This document shows, in pieces, positions 19,741 through 27,478 of a stretch of 64,000 nucleotides of DNA. Position 1 is the first letter of the stretch; each line of letters begins with the position of its first letter. Below the pieces are notes generated by a model. That model was not told where the DNA came from. It searched no databases and worked only from the letters and a program-made list of their open reading frames with translations. The position numbers and the translations under genes are program-made. The DNA lies in the NCBI GenBank assembly GCA_023954135.1, contig JAMLIN010000014.1, forward strand, positions 1-64,000, given 5' to 3'. Source of the stretch: Burkholderiaceae bacterium (GTDB lineage Bacteria; Pseudomonadota; Gammaproteobacteria; Burkholderiales; Burkholderiaceae_E).

Positions 19741-20016
19741 ATGCCCCAGACACCCCGGCAGCTGTCGAATGGTCATCGGCCTGACCAGGACCGGATCGTC
19801 CGCTCGGCGGCGGAACTCGGTGCCATCGTGCGCGAGCGGCGCAAGCGTCTGGCCCTGACGCAGCTCGACATCGCCGGCCTCGGCAACACGGGTAATCGCT
19901 TCATCGTCGAGCTCGAAAACGGCAAGCCGACCGTCCAGCTGCAGAAGGTCCTGGATATCCTGGATCTGCTCGGGCTGGAGATCGTGGTGCAGCCCAGGGC
20001 GGCTCGGCTGTCGTGA
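19741..20016 (+). CDS. hipB: HipB-like antitoxin, XRE-family regulator
   Basis: Small DNA-binding antitoxin of 91 residues expected to neutralise and co-repress with HipA. The helix-turn-helix is seen in LGAIVRERRKRLALTQLDIAGLG and FIVELENGKPTVQLQKVL, followed by a strand (LGLEIVVQP) typical of HipB dimers. The ATG has GGAG six bases upstream. The stop overlaps the hipA GTG start (GTGA), giving coupled translation in the usual antitoxin-first order. Confidence 0.88.
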   Translation: MPQTPRQLSNGHRPDQDRIVRSAAELGAIVRERRKRLALTQLDIAGLGNTGNRFIVELENGKPTVQLQKVLDILDLLGLEIVVQPRAARLS

Positions 20017-21281
20017 CGAAGCGCCCGGACCGTCTGGACGTCTACTACGGTAGCGAGCTCGTCGGCGCGATTCACGATACCTCGCCTCTTGCGTTCGAGT
20101 ATTCGCCGGACTGGCTGAAGCGTCCCGGAAGGATGACGCTCGCCACGATCGATCTGCAGCCGGGTCGCAACGATTCGGACTCCGTACAGGCCTTCTTCGA
20201 GAACCTCCTGCCCGAGGGCGAGCTACGCCGATACCTGGTACGGGAACGCAAGGCATCGACCCTGTTCTCGCTGCTACTGGAAGTGGCGGGCGATATCGCG
20301 GGTGGGTACATCATCGTTCCGGGTGGCGAAAGTCCGGAGCCCGCTTCCTATGAGCCCACGAGCTGGATGGCGATTGCCGCCAGCCTTGGCGGGAGGTCGG
20401 CCTCGGCCATCGACGTCCGGGCCGCCGATGCGCGGATCTCGCTCGCCGGAGCCCAGGACAAGACCGGCATCGCCATCCTCGATGACGGAGTGCCGCGACT
20501 GCCCCGAGGCACCTCGCCATCGACACATATTCTCAAGCCCGACATCAGGCGCCTCGCGAAGGTCTGGCACTCCGCCGCCAACGAGACCATCGTGATGCGG
20601 GCAGCCGCGCACTGCGGGTTGCCGACGGCCGAAGTCTTCTACGAGCCACATGCGCGGTCCTGCGTGGTGCGGCGTTTCGATCGGGTCGTGCAACCCGACG
20701 GAACGCTGGCGAGACTGATCCAGTACGACCTCTGCCAGCTTGCCGGCACGGTCTCGGAGCGGAAATACGAGAAGGAGGGCGGGCCGGGTATCGCGACCTG
20801 CGCCGATCTGATCCGCCGCTACAGTGCGCAACCAGCGGTAGACCTGCGTCACTTCGTCAGGTGGGTATTCTTCAACCTCCATGTCGGCAACGATGACGGC
20901 CACGCCAAGAACCTGGCCATCCATCACCGGCCCGGCAAAGGTGTGACGCTGGCGCCTTTCTACGACCTGATGTGCACCCGTATCTACCCGGGGCTATCAC
21001 GCGAGTTCGCGTTTGCCGTGGGCGGTGAATACCGGCCCGCGTTGCTGACGAAGGCGCATCTGGAGGGCATGGCGCAGGAACTGGGCATGCGACCGCAATT
21101 CATCGCGCAACAGGCGATCGATGTGGCGCGGAAGATACCGGGCGCTTTCGACGAGGCAGTGAAGGACATCGAACCCGTGCTGCCTCGGTCCGCAAGGGTT
21201 CTTGCGGAGCGCCTGCAGCGGTTCGTGCTTTCATCGACGAGGAAGATGGTTGCCCGGATGGAGATCTCGAAGGTTCCGTGA
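20013..21281 (+). CDS. hipA: HipA-family Ser/Thr kinase toxin
   Basis: Toxin kinase of a type II toxin-antitoxin pair. In E. coli the homologue inactivates GltX; the target here is unknown. The 422 residues contain a HipA N-terminal subdomain and the kinase C-terminal domain. The autophosphorylation loop is conserved (RISLAGAQDK, Ser about 143, aligned with E. coli Ser150). So are the catalytic Asp in NDDGHAKN (about 295) and the Mg-binding Asp in FYDLM (about 318). It therefore looks intact. Translation starts at GTG, overlapping hipB. Confidence 0.92.
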   Translation: MTKRPDRLDVYYGSELVGAIHDTSPLAFEYSPDWLKRPGRMTLATIDLQPGRNDSDSVQAFFENLLPEGELRRYLVRERKASTLFSLLLEVAGDIAGGYIIVPGGESPEPASYEPTSWMAIAASLGGRSASAIDVRAADARISLAGAQDKTGIAILDDGVPRLPRGTSPSTHILKPDIRRLAKVWHSAANETIVMRAAAHCGLPTAEVFYEPHARSCVVRRFDRVVQPDGTLARLIQYDLCQLAGTVSERKYEKEGGPGIATCADLIRRYSAQPAVDLRHFVRWVFFNLHVGNDDGHAKNLAIHHRPGKGVTLAPFYDLMCTRIYPGLSREFAFAVGGEYRPALLTKAHLEGMAQELGMRPQFIAQQAIDVARKIPGAFDEAVKDIEPVLPRSARVLAERLQRFVLSSTRKMVARMEISKVP

Positions 21282-21332
21282 GGTGGGAATGACCGAAGCT
21301 TCTGGATCAGAACGGGCTCAGAACGGGCGAAA

Positions 21333-21788
21333 TCATTCCCATGCGGAGCTTGCCGCGCCGTGGCGCGGGCGCGACGTATCGATGACCACCCGCTCCGGGA
21401 GCTCGGCGACGAGGAACAGCCGGTACCGCTCGATGCGCCCGTCGACGAGATCGAAGAAGCTGAACACGGAACCGCGGATCGGCCCCCCGGTGGGCGGCCG
21501 GCCGAGCCAGGGGCCGGTGTGCAGCCCGGTGAACGACCACCACGCCATGACCGTGTCGTCGCCGGCGACGATGCGCTGCACATCGACCCGCAGTTCCGTG
21601 ACGTGGCGGCGGAAACCCTTGACGTGGGCGACCAGGCCGGCGCGACCCGGCGGGCCGCCGAACGCCTCGTTGGCCTCGTCGACCATGTCGGCGTTCGATA
21701 TCTGCTCGATCAGCTCCAGCCGTCCCTGAGCGACCACCTGCTCGAGATAGGTCCGCATCAGGGTTTCAGGATCGTGATCGGGTTTCAT
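21333..21788 (-). CDS. SnoaL-like/ester cyclase-type protein
   Basis: A 151-residue protein with NTF2-like features: an N-terminal helix (MRTYLEQVVAQGRLELIEQI), then FGGPPGRAGLVAHVKGFRRHV and MAWWSFTGLHTGPWLGRPPTGGPI, a stretch characteristic of SnoaL-family polyketide cyclase-like proteins. The biochemical role is unknown. Its ATG overlaps the stop of the upstream MFS gene (ATGA), so the two form an operon. It converges with hipA across 51 bases that contain a tandem 11-base repeat (21307-21328). Confidence 0.75.
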   Translation of the reverse strand: MKPDHDPETLMRTYLEQVVAQGRLELIEQISNADMVDEANEAFGGPPGRAGLVAHVKGFRRHVTELRVDVQRIVAGDDTVMAWWSFTGLHTGPWLGRPPTGGPIRGSVFSFFDLVDGRIERYRLFLVAELPERVVIDTSRPRHGAASSAWE

Positions 21789-23008
21789 GCGCGCGGCCTT
21801 CCATACAGGATCACCACCGTCGCCATCACCTCGATCGCGGCGGCGGCCAGGAAGGGCAGCCGGTAGCTTCCCGAGAGGTCGTGCAGCCAGCCGTACAGGC
21901 TGGGCCCCAGGCAGGAGAGCAGGCCGATGATCATCGCGCCCACGCCGTAGATAGCGCCGAAGGAGGCGGAGCCGAACTCGCGGCGCACGATGATCGGCGA
22001 GAGGGTCGTCACGTTGCCGATGGTGATGCCGTAGCCGAGGCTCGCCAGCACCAGCGCGGTCGGCGAGGCGGCGAACGCCAGCAGGGTGAGGAATACCGTC
22101 CCGAGGCCGAACATCGCGGCCGCCGCGAGGCGGACGTCGATGGCGTCCGAGAATCGCGCCAGCAGGAGGCGGCCGATGAAGGCGGCGATCGCGGTGGCGG
22201 AGACCAGCCCGGCGGCGCCCGTCGCGCCGAGCGTCGGCGCGGCTACCGCGACGTGATGGGTCAGGAAGCCCAGCTGCACCATCAGCGCCAGGCCGAAGGC
22301 GGCGATCGAGGTCCGGAACTGCAGGGTCGCGACCGCGCTTGCCCGGTTCCACCGGCGCGGCTCCGCGGCTGCCGGCGCCTTCGGGTCCGGCTTCATGCCG
22401 TCGGGCAGCAGGCCGAGATCCTGCGGCCGGTGGCGCAGCACCCGCCAGGCGAGCGGCAGCACCAGGGCGATCACGGCCGCGCCCGCCAGCAGGGTCGCCC
22501 GCGGAAAGCCGAGCAGCTCGATGCTCGTCGCCAGCAGCGGGAGGCCCAGCATGCCGCCGAAGCTCGCGCCCAGCAGCGCGATCGTCACCGCCCTGCCCTG
22601 GTGGCGCTCGAACCAGGGCGCGAGGGTGGTCGTGAGCGCCGTGGTGCCGAGGCTGGCATAGCCGACGCCCGCCAGCGCGAAGATCGCGTAGACATGCCAG
22701 GGCTCGGTGACCCGGCCGAGCAGCGCGACACTCGTGCCCATCGCCAGGGCGCCGATGGTGAAGACGCCGCGCGGCCCCTTGCGGCCGATGAGGCTGCCGA
22801 CCGGCATCGACAGGCAGGCACCGGTCAGGTAGAACACCGTGATCGCCGAGGACACCACGCCGATCGACCAGCCGTGAAGCCGGGTGATCGCGTACAGGTA
22901 GACGCTGACCCCGAACACGCCGAGCGTCCAGCTCAGCGTCGCGATCAGCAGGCAGGCCGCGACCATCCACCAGCCGTAGAAGATCCGCCCGCGCCCTGTC
23001 TCGATCAA
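21785..23008 (-). CDS. MFS transporter (OFA/monocarboxylate-like)
   Basis: Inner-membrane transporter of 407 residues with about twelve hydrophobic helices and the loop motif GSLIGRKGPRGVF between helices 2 and 3. The N-terminus (GRIFYGWWMVAACLLIATLSW) and the central ALTTTLAPWFERHQGRAVTIALLG stretch resemble oxalate/formate and monocarboxylate transporters. The substrate cannot be read from sequence. It is coupled to the SnoaL-like gene and divergent from the AbiE pair across a 204-base gap. Confidence 0.85.
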   Translation of the reverse strand: MIETGRGRIFYGWWMVAACLLIATLSWTLGVFGVSVYLYAITRLHGWSIGVVSSAITVFYLTGACLSMPVGSLIGRKGPRGVFTIGALAMGTSVALLGRVTEPWHVYAIFALAGVGYASLGTTALTTTLAPWFERHQGRAVTIALLGASFGGMLGLPLLATSIELLGFPRATLLAGAAVIALVLPLAWRVLRHRPQDLGLLPDGMKPDPKAPAAAEPRRWNRASAVATLQFRTSIAAFGLALMVQLGFLTHHVAVAAPTLGATGAAGLVSATAIAAFIGRLLLARFSDAIDVRLAAAAMFGLGTVFLTLLAFAASPTALVLASLGYGITIGNVTTLSPIIVRREFGSASFGAIYGVGAMIIGLLSCLGPSLYGWLHDLSGSYRLPFLAAAAIEVMATVVILYGRPRA

Positions 23009-23156
23009 GTTGTTCTCGTTCGGTCGTGCCGCGCCACCCCATCGGGAATCGACCGGGTTTCCGCGGCTCGATCGGCGACGTTGGCAGGATGCCTATCCTG
23101 CCATATCGTCAGAATTCGTGATGGAGCGGGATCAGGCAGGCGGTGTCCTGAGGGAT

Positions 23157-23211
23157 CCCAAATCATACGCAATACTATACAAAAAATGTCAACTTTCGCG
23201 TATGATTCGGG
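23157..23211. promoter_or_regulatory. Inverted-repeat operator of the AbiE operon
   Basis: Arms CCCAAATCATACGC (23157-23170) and GCGTATGATTCGGG (23198-23211) pair at 13 of 14 positions across a 27-base AT-rich spacer that holds a possible -10 (TACTAT, 23173-23178). The right arm ends one base before the abiEi ATG at 23213. AbiEi antitoxins are known to repress their own operon by binding inverted repeats; assignment of this repeat as that site is inference. Confidence 0.7.
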
Positions 23212-23212
23212 A

Positions 23213-24028
23213 ATGCCCTCCATTGAACCCTATTTCGAGGGGCATCTTGCCCAAGGTCGGGCCTACTTCACGCGGGAGGAGGCCCAGGCTGCGCTCGGCC
23301 TGTCGCCGCACGCATTGAGCGTCGCGCTGATGCGGCAGGTCAAGAAGAAGCGCCTTGCCCATCCCCGGCGCGGCTTCTACCTGATCCTGCGCCCGGAGGA
23401 CCGGGCGTTCGGTGCGCCCGACCCGGTGCGCTGGATCGATCCGCTGATGAAGTACCTGCGGTTGGACTACCGCGTGGCTTTGCTGCGCGCCGCGGCGTTC
23501 CATGGAGCGTCGCATCAGGCGGCGATGGTGTTCCAGGTCATCGTGCCCCGGCAGATGCGTGGCTTCGAGGTCGACCGGCAACGGCTGGAGTTCGTCTATC
23601 AAGGCCCTGAGGCATTCGCCCAGGTCAACCGGGCCGACTGGCTGGGGTCGCTCAAGAGCGAGGCCGGCTTTGCCAAGGTCGCCGGCCTGGAATTGACGCT
23701 GCTGGACTGCGCCCGCTACTTCCACAAGGCTGCGGGCATCAATGGCCTGGCGCAGATTGCCAAAGACCTCGGCGGGCAGGCCAGGCCCGTCGAGCTGGCG
23801 CGGATCGCGGCGCACTACGAAAACTCCTCGGTGCGCCGGCTGGGCTATCTGCTGGAATGGGCCGGTCATGCGCCGCAGGCCGAGGCACTACGGCCGTTCG
23901 CTCGCAAGGCCAAGACGGCCGCGCTGCTGGACCCGTCCGTAAAGTCCTTGGAGGGTCTGTCTGGCCTCCACGAAAAAGCCCCTGGCTGGCGACTTGTCCT
24001 CAATGAGCCGGTGGAGGTCGATGCTTGA
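23213..24028 (+). CDS. abiEi: AbiEi-family antitoxin/transcriptional regulator
   Basis: Antitoxin of a type IV toxin-antitoxin and phage-abortive-infection system, 271 residues. The N-terminal region (YFTREEAQAALGLSPHALSVAL, then KRLAHPRRGFYLIL) reads as the winged-helix domain. The C-terminal part (GLELTLLDCARYFHKAAGINGLAQIAKDLGG and RRLGYLLEWAG) matches the AbiEi antitoxin domain. No clear ribosome site precedes the ATG at 23213. An in-frame ATG at 23186 inside the operator would add nine residues. The stop overlaps the next gene. Confidence 0.85.
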   Translation: MPSIEPYFEGHLAQGRAYFTREEAQAALGLSPHALSVALMRQVKKKRLAHPRRGFYLILRPEDRAFGAPDPVRWIDPLMKYLRLDYRVALLRAAAFHGASHQAAMVFQVIVPRQMRGFEVDRQRLEFVYQGPEAFAQVNRADWLGSLKSEAGFAKVAGLELTLLDCARYFHKAAGINGLAQIAKDLGGQARPVELARIAAHYENSSVRRLGYLLEWAGHAPQAEALRPFARKAKTAALLDPSVKSLEGLSGLHEKAPGWRLVLNEPVEVDA

Positions 24029-24900
24029 TTCCGCAAGCCTATCTTCAAGCCTGGAGTGCAAACGCGCCCTGGCCCGATTTTCGCCAGATCGAGCAGGATC
24101 TGGTCATCTGCCGCGCACTGTGCGATCTGTTCAATGCGCCGGCGTTGCTCGGCAAGATTGCGTTCCGTGGCGGTACGGCTATCAACAAACTGCTGTTCAC
24201 GCAACCGCTGCGCTACTCCGAAGACATCGACCTCGTGCAGATGCGGCCGGAGCCGATCGGCCCCACCGTCGATGCGATCCGTGAAGCGCTGGCATGGCTC
24301 GGTCCGTGCAACCGTGAGCAGGCGGGACACTCGATGCACCTGCTGTTCCGTTTCGCGCCCGAAGCCGACCCGCAATCGATGCTCAAGCTGAAGATCGAGA
24401 TCAATACGCGGGAGCACGAGTCTCTGTTCGGTGTGCGTTCCTATCCATTCGCGGTGGAGAATGGCTGGTATGAGGGTCAGGCCGAGATCGCATCCTTCAC
24501 GGCCGAGGAACTGTTCGGCACCAAGCTGCGCGCGCTGCTGCAGCGGCGCAAGAACCGCGACCTGTTCGACCTGGCCCAGGGCCTGGAGCAGTTGGCGTTC
24601 GACATGGACAAGCTGGTGGCCAGCTTCGACCACTACCTCGCCCTCGAGGGAAAGGCCATCACACGCGCGATGGCCGAGCAGCGCATGCTGGAAAAGCTCA
24701 CGCGCAACTTGACGGAAGACATTGCACCTCTATTGTCGGCGGGCATTCGTTTCGACGAGGCCGATGCACTGCGGGCTTTCGAGCGCGTCTGGAACGAGCT
24801 GGTGGCACGGCTCAAGGGTGACCCGTGGAAGTCCACGGACAAGGTGGTCGCTGAACTGCGAGAGAAGGGCTATCCGGCGCTGCTACGGCCAATGGGGTGA
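24025..24900 (+). CDS. abiEii: AbiEii-family nucleotidyltransferase toxin
   Basis: Toxin of the AbiE pair, 291 residues, with a DNA-polymerase-beta-like nucleotidyltransferase fold. Motif I is FRGGTAINKLL and the paired acidic residues lie in RYSEDIDLVQ. A later acidic strand is KLKIEIN, and RRKNRDLFDL matches the conserved motif IV region. The start is a TTG overlapping the antitoxin stop (TTGA), so toxin translation probably depends on antitoxin translation. All core motifs are intact. Homologues modify tRNA 3' ends; that activity is not provable here. Confidence 0.87.
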   Translation: MIPQAYLQAWSANAPWPDFRQIEQDLVICRALCDLFNAPALLGKIAFRGGTAINKLLFTQPLRYSEDIDLVQMRPEPIGPTVDAIREALAWLGPCNREQAGHSMHLLFRFAPEADPQSMLKLKIEINTREHESLFGVRSYPFAVENGWYEGQAEIASFTAEELFGTKLRALLQRRKNRDLFDLAQGLEQLAFDMDKLVASFDHYLALEGKAITRAMAEQRMLEKLTRNLTEDIAPLLSAGIRFDEADALRAFERVWNELVARLKGDPWKSTDKVVAELREKGYPALLRPMG

Positions 24901-24968
24901 TGATGGATGGACGAGTTCTGGGCTGCGAAGCGGATCGGCATTTGGACGTCTGAATGGCGGCCGCCGTC

Positions 24969-25361
24969 TCAAGTTGTTGATCCTGTTTGTATCAGCTCGA
25001 TCTTGTACCCGTCCGGGTCCTCGATAAACGCGATCACGGTGGCGCCGCCCTTGACCGGGCCGGCTTCCCGGGTGATGCGCCCGCCGGCGGCGCGGATGCG
25101 CTCGCACGTGGCGGCGACGTCGGCCACGCCGATCGCGATGTGGCCATAGGCGGTGCCGAGCTCGTAGCTGTCGACGCCGTGGTTGTAGGTGAGCTCGAGC
25201 ACCGCGGTGTCACGTTCGCTGCCGTAGCCGACGAAAGCAAGCGAGTAGCCCTGCTCGGGGCGCTCGGTGCTGCGCAGCAGCTTCATGCCGAGGATGCGGG
25301 TGTAGAAGTCGAGCGAGCGTTCCATGTCGCCGACGCGCAGCATCGTGTGCAGGATTCTCAT
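24969..25361 (-). CDS. gloA: Lactoylglutathione lyase GloA (glyoxalase I)
   Basis: Detoxifies methylglyoxal by isomerising its glutathione hemithioacetal. The 130 residues are a VOC-fold protein starting [21 protein letters not shown]. The metal ligands fall at His5, Glu56, His74 and Glu122, the same positions as in the E. coli enzyme. It marks the return of the housekeeping gene order after the island. Confidence 0.96.
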   Translation of the reverse strand: MRILHTMLRVGDMERSLDFYTRILGMKLLRSTERPEQGYSLAFVGYGSERDTAVLELTYNHGVDSYELGTAYGHIAIGVADVAATCERIRAAGGRITREAGPVKGGATVIAFIEDPDGYKIELIQTGSTT

Positions 25362-25389
25362 GGGTTTGACCCTCCTTGCGCGACCTGTA

Positions 25390-26202
25390 TCAAAGCGTGG
25401 CGCCTTCCTCGTGCAATGCCCGCAGCCGCTCGCGCGCCTCGCGGTAGCCGGGCATCAGCTCGCCCACCGTGGACCAGAAGCCGGCGCTGTGGTTGAGCTC
25501 CTTGAGATGGGCGACTTCGTGCGCGATGACGTAGTCGATCAGCTCGAGCGGGAAGTGCACGAGCCGCCAGTTCAGGCGGATGACGCCGTCGGCGGTGCAG
25601 CTGCCCCAGCGGGTGCGGGCGGACGAAAGCCCCCAGCGGGCTGGCTTTCGGCCGAGGCGCGCGCAGAAGACCGGCAGCCGCTCGCCGAAGATCCGGGTTG
25701 CCTCGGCCTGGAGCCAGGCATGGACGCGATCGCGCATCTGGCCGCTGCCTGCGCCCGGCGGCAGGCCGATGCGCAGCGCGGCGCCGTCGTGCATGACGCC
25801 GTCGGTCCGGGTGCAGATCTCCATGCGCAGCGTGCGTCCGAGATAGCGCAGGGATTCGCCATCGGCCCAGCGTATCGCGAGGCGCTCGCGCCGTTGCTGG
25901 TACTCGCGCCATTCGACGAGCTTGGCGAGGATCCAGCGGGATTTCTCCTGCAGCGCGCCGTCGAGCTCGCGCACGGGGAACCACGATGGCGCCGAGACGG
26001 TCAGCCCGCGCTCGTCTATCTGGAAGCCGAGCGTGCGGCGACGGCTGCGCTTGAGCAGGTAGTCGACGCGCTGGCCTTCGAGGATCGCGCTGCGCTGGCC
26101 GGCGCCCGGGGGCAGCGCAGGTACCGGGGCGATCGCTTCGAAGGGCAGCGCGAGCTGCAGGGCGCCGGGGCCGGAGAGCGGTTTGCTGCGCCGGCCTTTC
26201 AT
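25390..26202 (-). CDS. YgjP-like zinc metallopeptidase (SprT/DUF45 family)
   Basis: Predicted zinc-dependent protein of 270 residues. The C-terminal half contains [21 protein letters not shown] and the zinc site [19 protein letters not shown] (HExxH plus a downstream His), diagnostic of the YgjP/DUF45 group. The N-terminal half is family-like but less conserved. The ATG at 26202 overlaps the plsC stop (ATGA). Physiological substrates are unknown. Confidence 0.92.
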   Translation of the reverse strand: MKGRRSKPLSGPGALQLALPFEAIAPVPALPPGAGQRSAILEGQRVDYLLKRSRRRTLGFQIDERGLTVSAPSWFPVRELDGALQEKSRWILAKLVEWREYQQRRERLAIRWADGESLRYLGRTLRMEICTRTDGVMHDGAALRIGLPPGAGSGQMRDRVHAWLQAEATRIFGERLPVFCARLGRKPARWGLSSARTRWGSCTADGVIRLNWRLVHFPLELIDYVIAHEVAHLKELNHSAGFWSTVGELMPGYREARERLRALHEEGATL

Positions 26203-26945
26203 GCGCGGGCTGCCTCGCCGGCCGATGCGTAGGCATGGGGACTGATACGTCGCATTTCCGATTCGATCCAGGTCTCGACGCGTTCGCCGAGTTCTTCGGG
26301 ACTGAGCTTGCCGGGGTGGATCGGCTCGCCGATCGAGACGGTGACCATTCCGGGTCGCTTGATGAAGGCCTTGCGCGGCCAGACTTCGCCGCTGTTGACG
26401 GCGATGGGGACTACCGGCGCGCCGGTACGTGTCGCGAGCCTCGCGCCGCCGGACTTGTATCGGCCCTGCGAGCCGACGCGGGTGCGGGTGCCTTCGGGGA
26501 AGATGATGATCCATCGTCCTTCCGCGAGCTTGCGCGTGCCTTGCCGGACGACCTGCTCGAATGCGTCGGCGCCCTTGCGGCGATCGATGTGAATCATGTC
26601 CAGCAGTGCGATGCCCCAACCGAAGAATGGAATGTACAGCAGCTCGCGCTTGAACACGTAGCAGAGCTCGCGCGGCATCCAGCTCGGATAGAAGAGCGTC
26701 TCCCATGTCGACTGGTGTTTCGACAGCAGGATCGCCGGACCATCGGGCAGGTTCTCGGCGCCGAGGATGCGCCAGTGGATGCCGCAGATCGTCCTCGCGC
26801 CCCAGATCACCATGCGCGGCCACCATACGGTGATCCGGTAGCGCCAGTGCAGCGGCAGCGGCGCCGCGAGCAGGCACAGCAGGGCCATGGGTACTACGGT
26901 GACGAGCTGGAACAGCAGCAGCAGGGCCGATCGGAGCGCGAGCAT
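26199..26945 (-). CDS. 1-acyl-sn-glycerol-3-phosphate acyltransferase (PlsC-like)
   Basis: Membrane-associated acyltransferase of phospholipid synthesis, 248 residues. An N-terminal hydrophobic helix (about 5-30) precedes the catalytic motif, here SKHQSTWETL: H-x4-E replaces the usual H-x4-D. The later motif FPEGTRTRVG is standard. The start shares one base with the gmhB stop (TGATG). Position between gmhB and the YgjP-like gene is conserved in betaproteobacteria. Confidence 0.93.
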   Translation of the reverse strand: MLALRSALLLLFQLVTVVPMALLCLLAAPLPLHWRYRITVWWPRMVIWGARTICGIHWRILGAENLPDGPAILLSKHQSTWETLFYPSWMPRELCYVFKRELLYIPFFGWGIALLDMIHIDRRKGADAFEQVVRQGTRKLAEGRWIIIFPEGTRTRVGSQGRYKSGGARLATRTGAPVVPIAVNSGEVWPRKAFIKRPGMVTVSIGEPIHPGKLSPEELGERVETWIESEMRRISPHAYASAGEAARA

Positions 26946-27478
26946 CAGGCGGCGAGTTCGGCGGCGATCGCGGTGAGATCGACGCGGACCGTCGTGCCCT
27001 GCGGCAGGTTGCCCGCCTGCAGCGTACGGGTGCCCTTGCCGGTGAGCACCAGGATGCTGCGGCAGCCCGCCGCATGCGCGGCCTGGAGATCGCGCAGGGC
27101 GTCGCCGACCACCACGGTTTCCTGCGGATCGGCGCCGAAGCGCTTGAGGATGTCGAAGATCATCCCCGGGCGCGGCTTGCGGCAGTCGCAGTTGGAGTCG
27201 GCCGCATGCGGGCAGAAGAAGATCGCCTCGATGCGCCCACCCGCATCGTTGATGGTCTGGTGCAGCTTCGAGTGGATCGCCGCGAGCGTGTCGAGGTCGA
27301 ACAGGCCGCGGGCGATTCCCGACTGGTTGGTCGCGATCGCGATCCGGTAGCCGGCCTTGTTCAGCCTTGCGATCGCCGTCGCGGCGCCGGGCAGCGGACG
27401 CCACTCGTCCGGATTCTTGATGAAGGCGTCGCTGTCCTCGTTGATGACGCCGTCGCGATCGAGTATCAGGAGCTTCAT
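26945..27478 (-). CDS. gmhB: D-glycero-beta-D-manno-heptose-1,7-bisphosphate 7-phosphatase
   Basis: HAD-superfamily phosphatase of LPS heptose synthesis, 177 residues. Motif I is LILDRDGVINEDS, with the nucleophile and acid Asp pair. Motif II lies in IATNQSGIARG, and a zinc loop follows (FCPHAADSNCDCRKPRPGM). The acidic motif is VVVGDALRDLQAA, slightly divergent from the usual GDxxxD spacing. The start overlaps the glyS stop (ATGA). Confidence 0.94.
   Translation of the reverse strand: MKLLILDRDGVINEDSDAFIKNPDEWRPLPGAATAIARLNKAGYRIAIATNQSGIARGLFDLDTLAAIHSKLHQTINDAGGRIEAIFFCPHAADSNCDCRKPRPGMIFDILKRFGADPQETVVVGDALRDLQAAHAAGCRSILVLTGKGTRTLQAGNLPQGTTVRVDLTAIAAELAA

Noticed and set aside
21284-21341. 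Nine-base inverted repeat TGGGAATGA/TCATTCCCA between hipA and the SnoaL-like gene as a terminator
   Set aside because: The 40-base loop and lack of a T-tract make it a weak terminator; the tandem TCAGAACGGGC repeat inside may be chance.
19631-24968. Integrase, transposase or att sites bounding the island
   Set aside because: No recombinase gene, IS-type inverted repeats or tRNA target were found at either edge, so the transfer mechanism cannot be stated.
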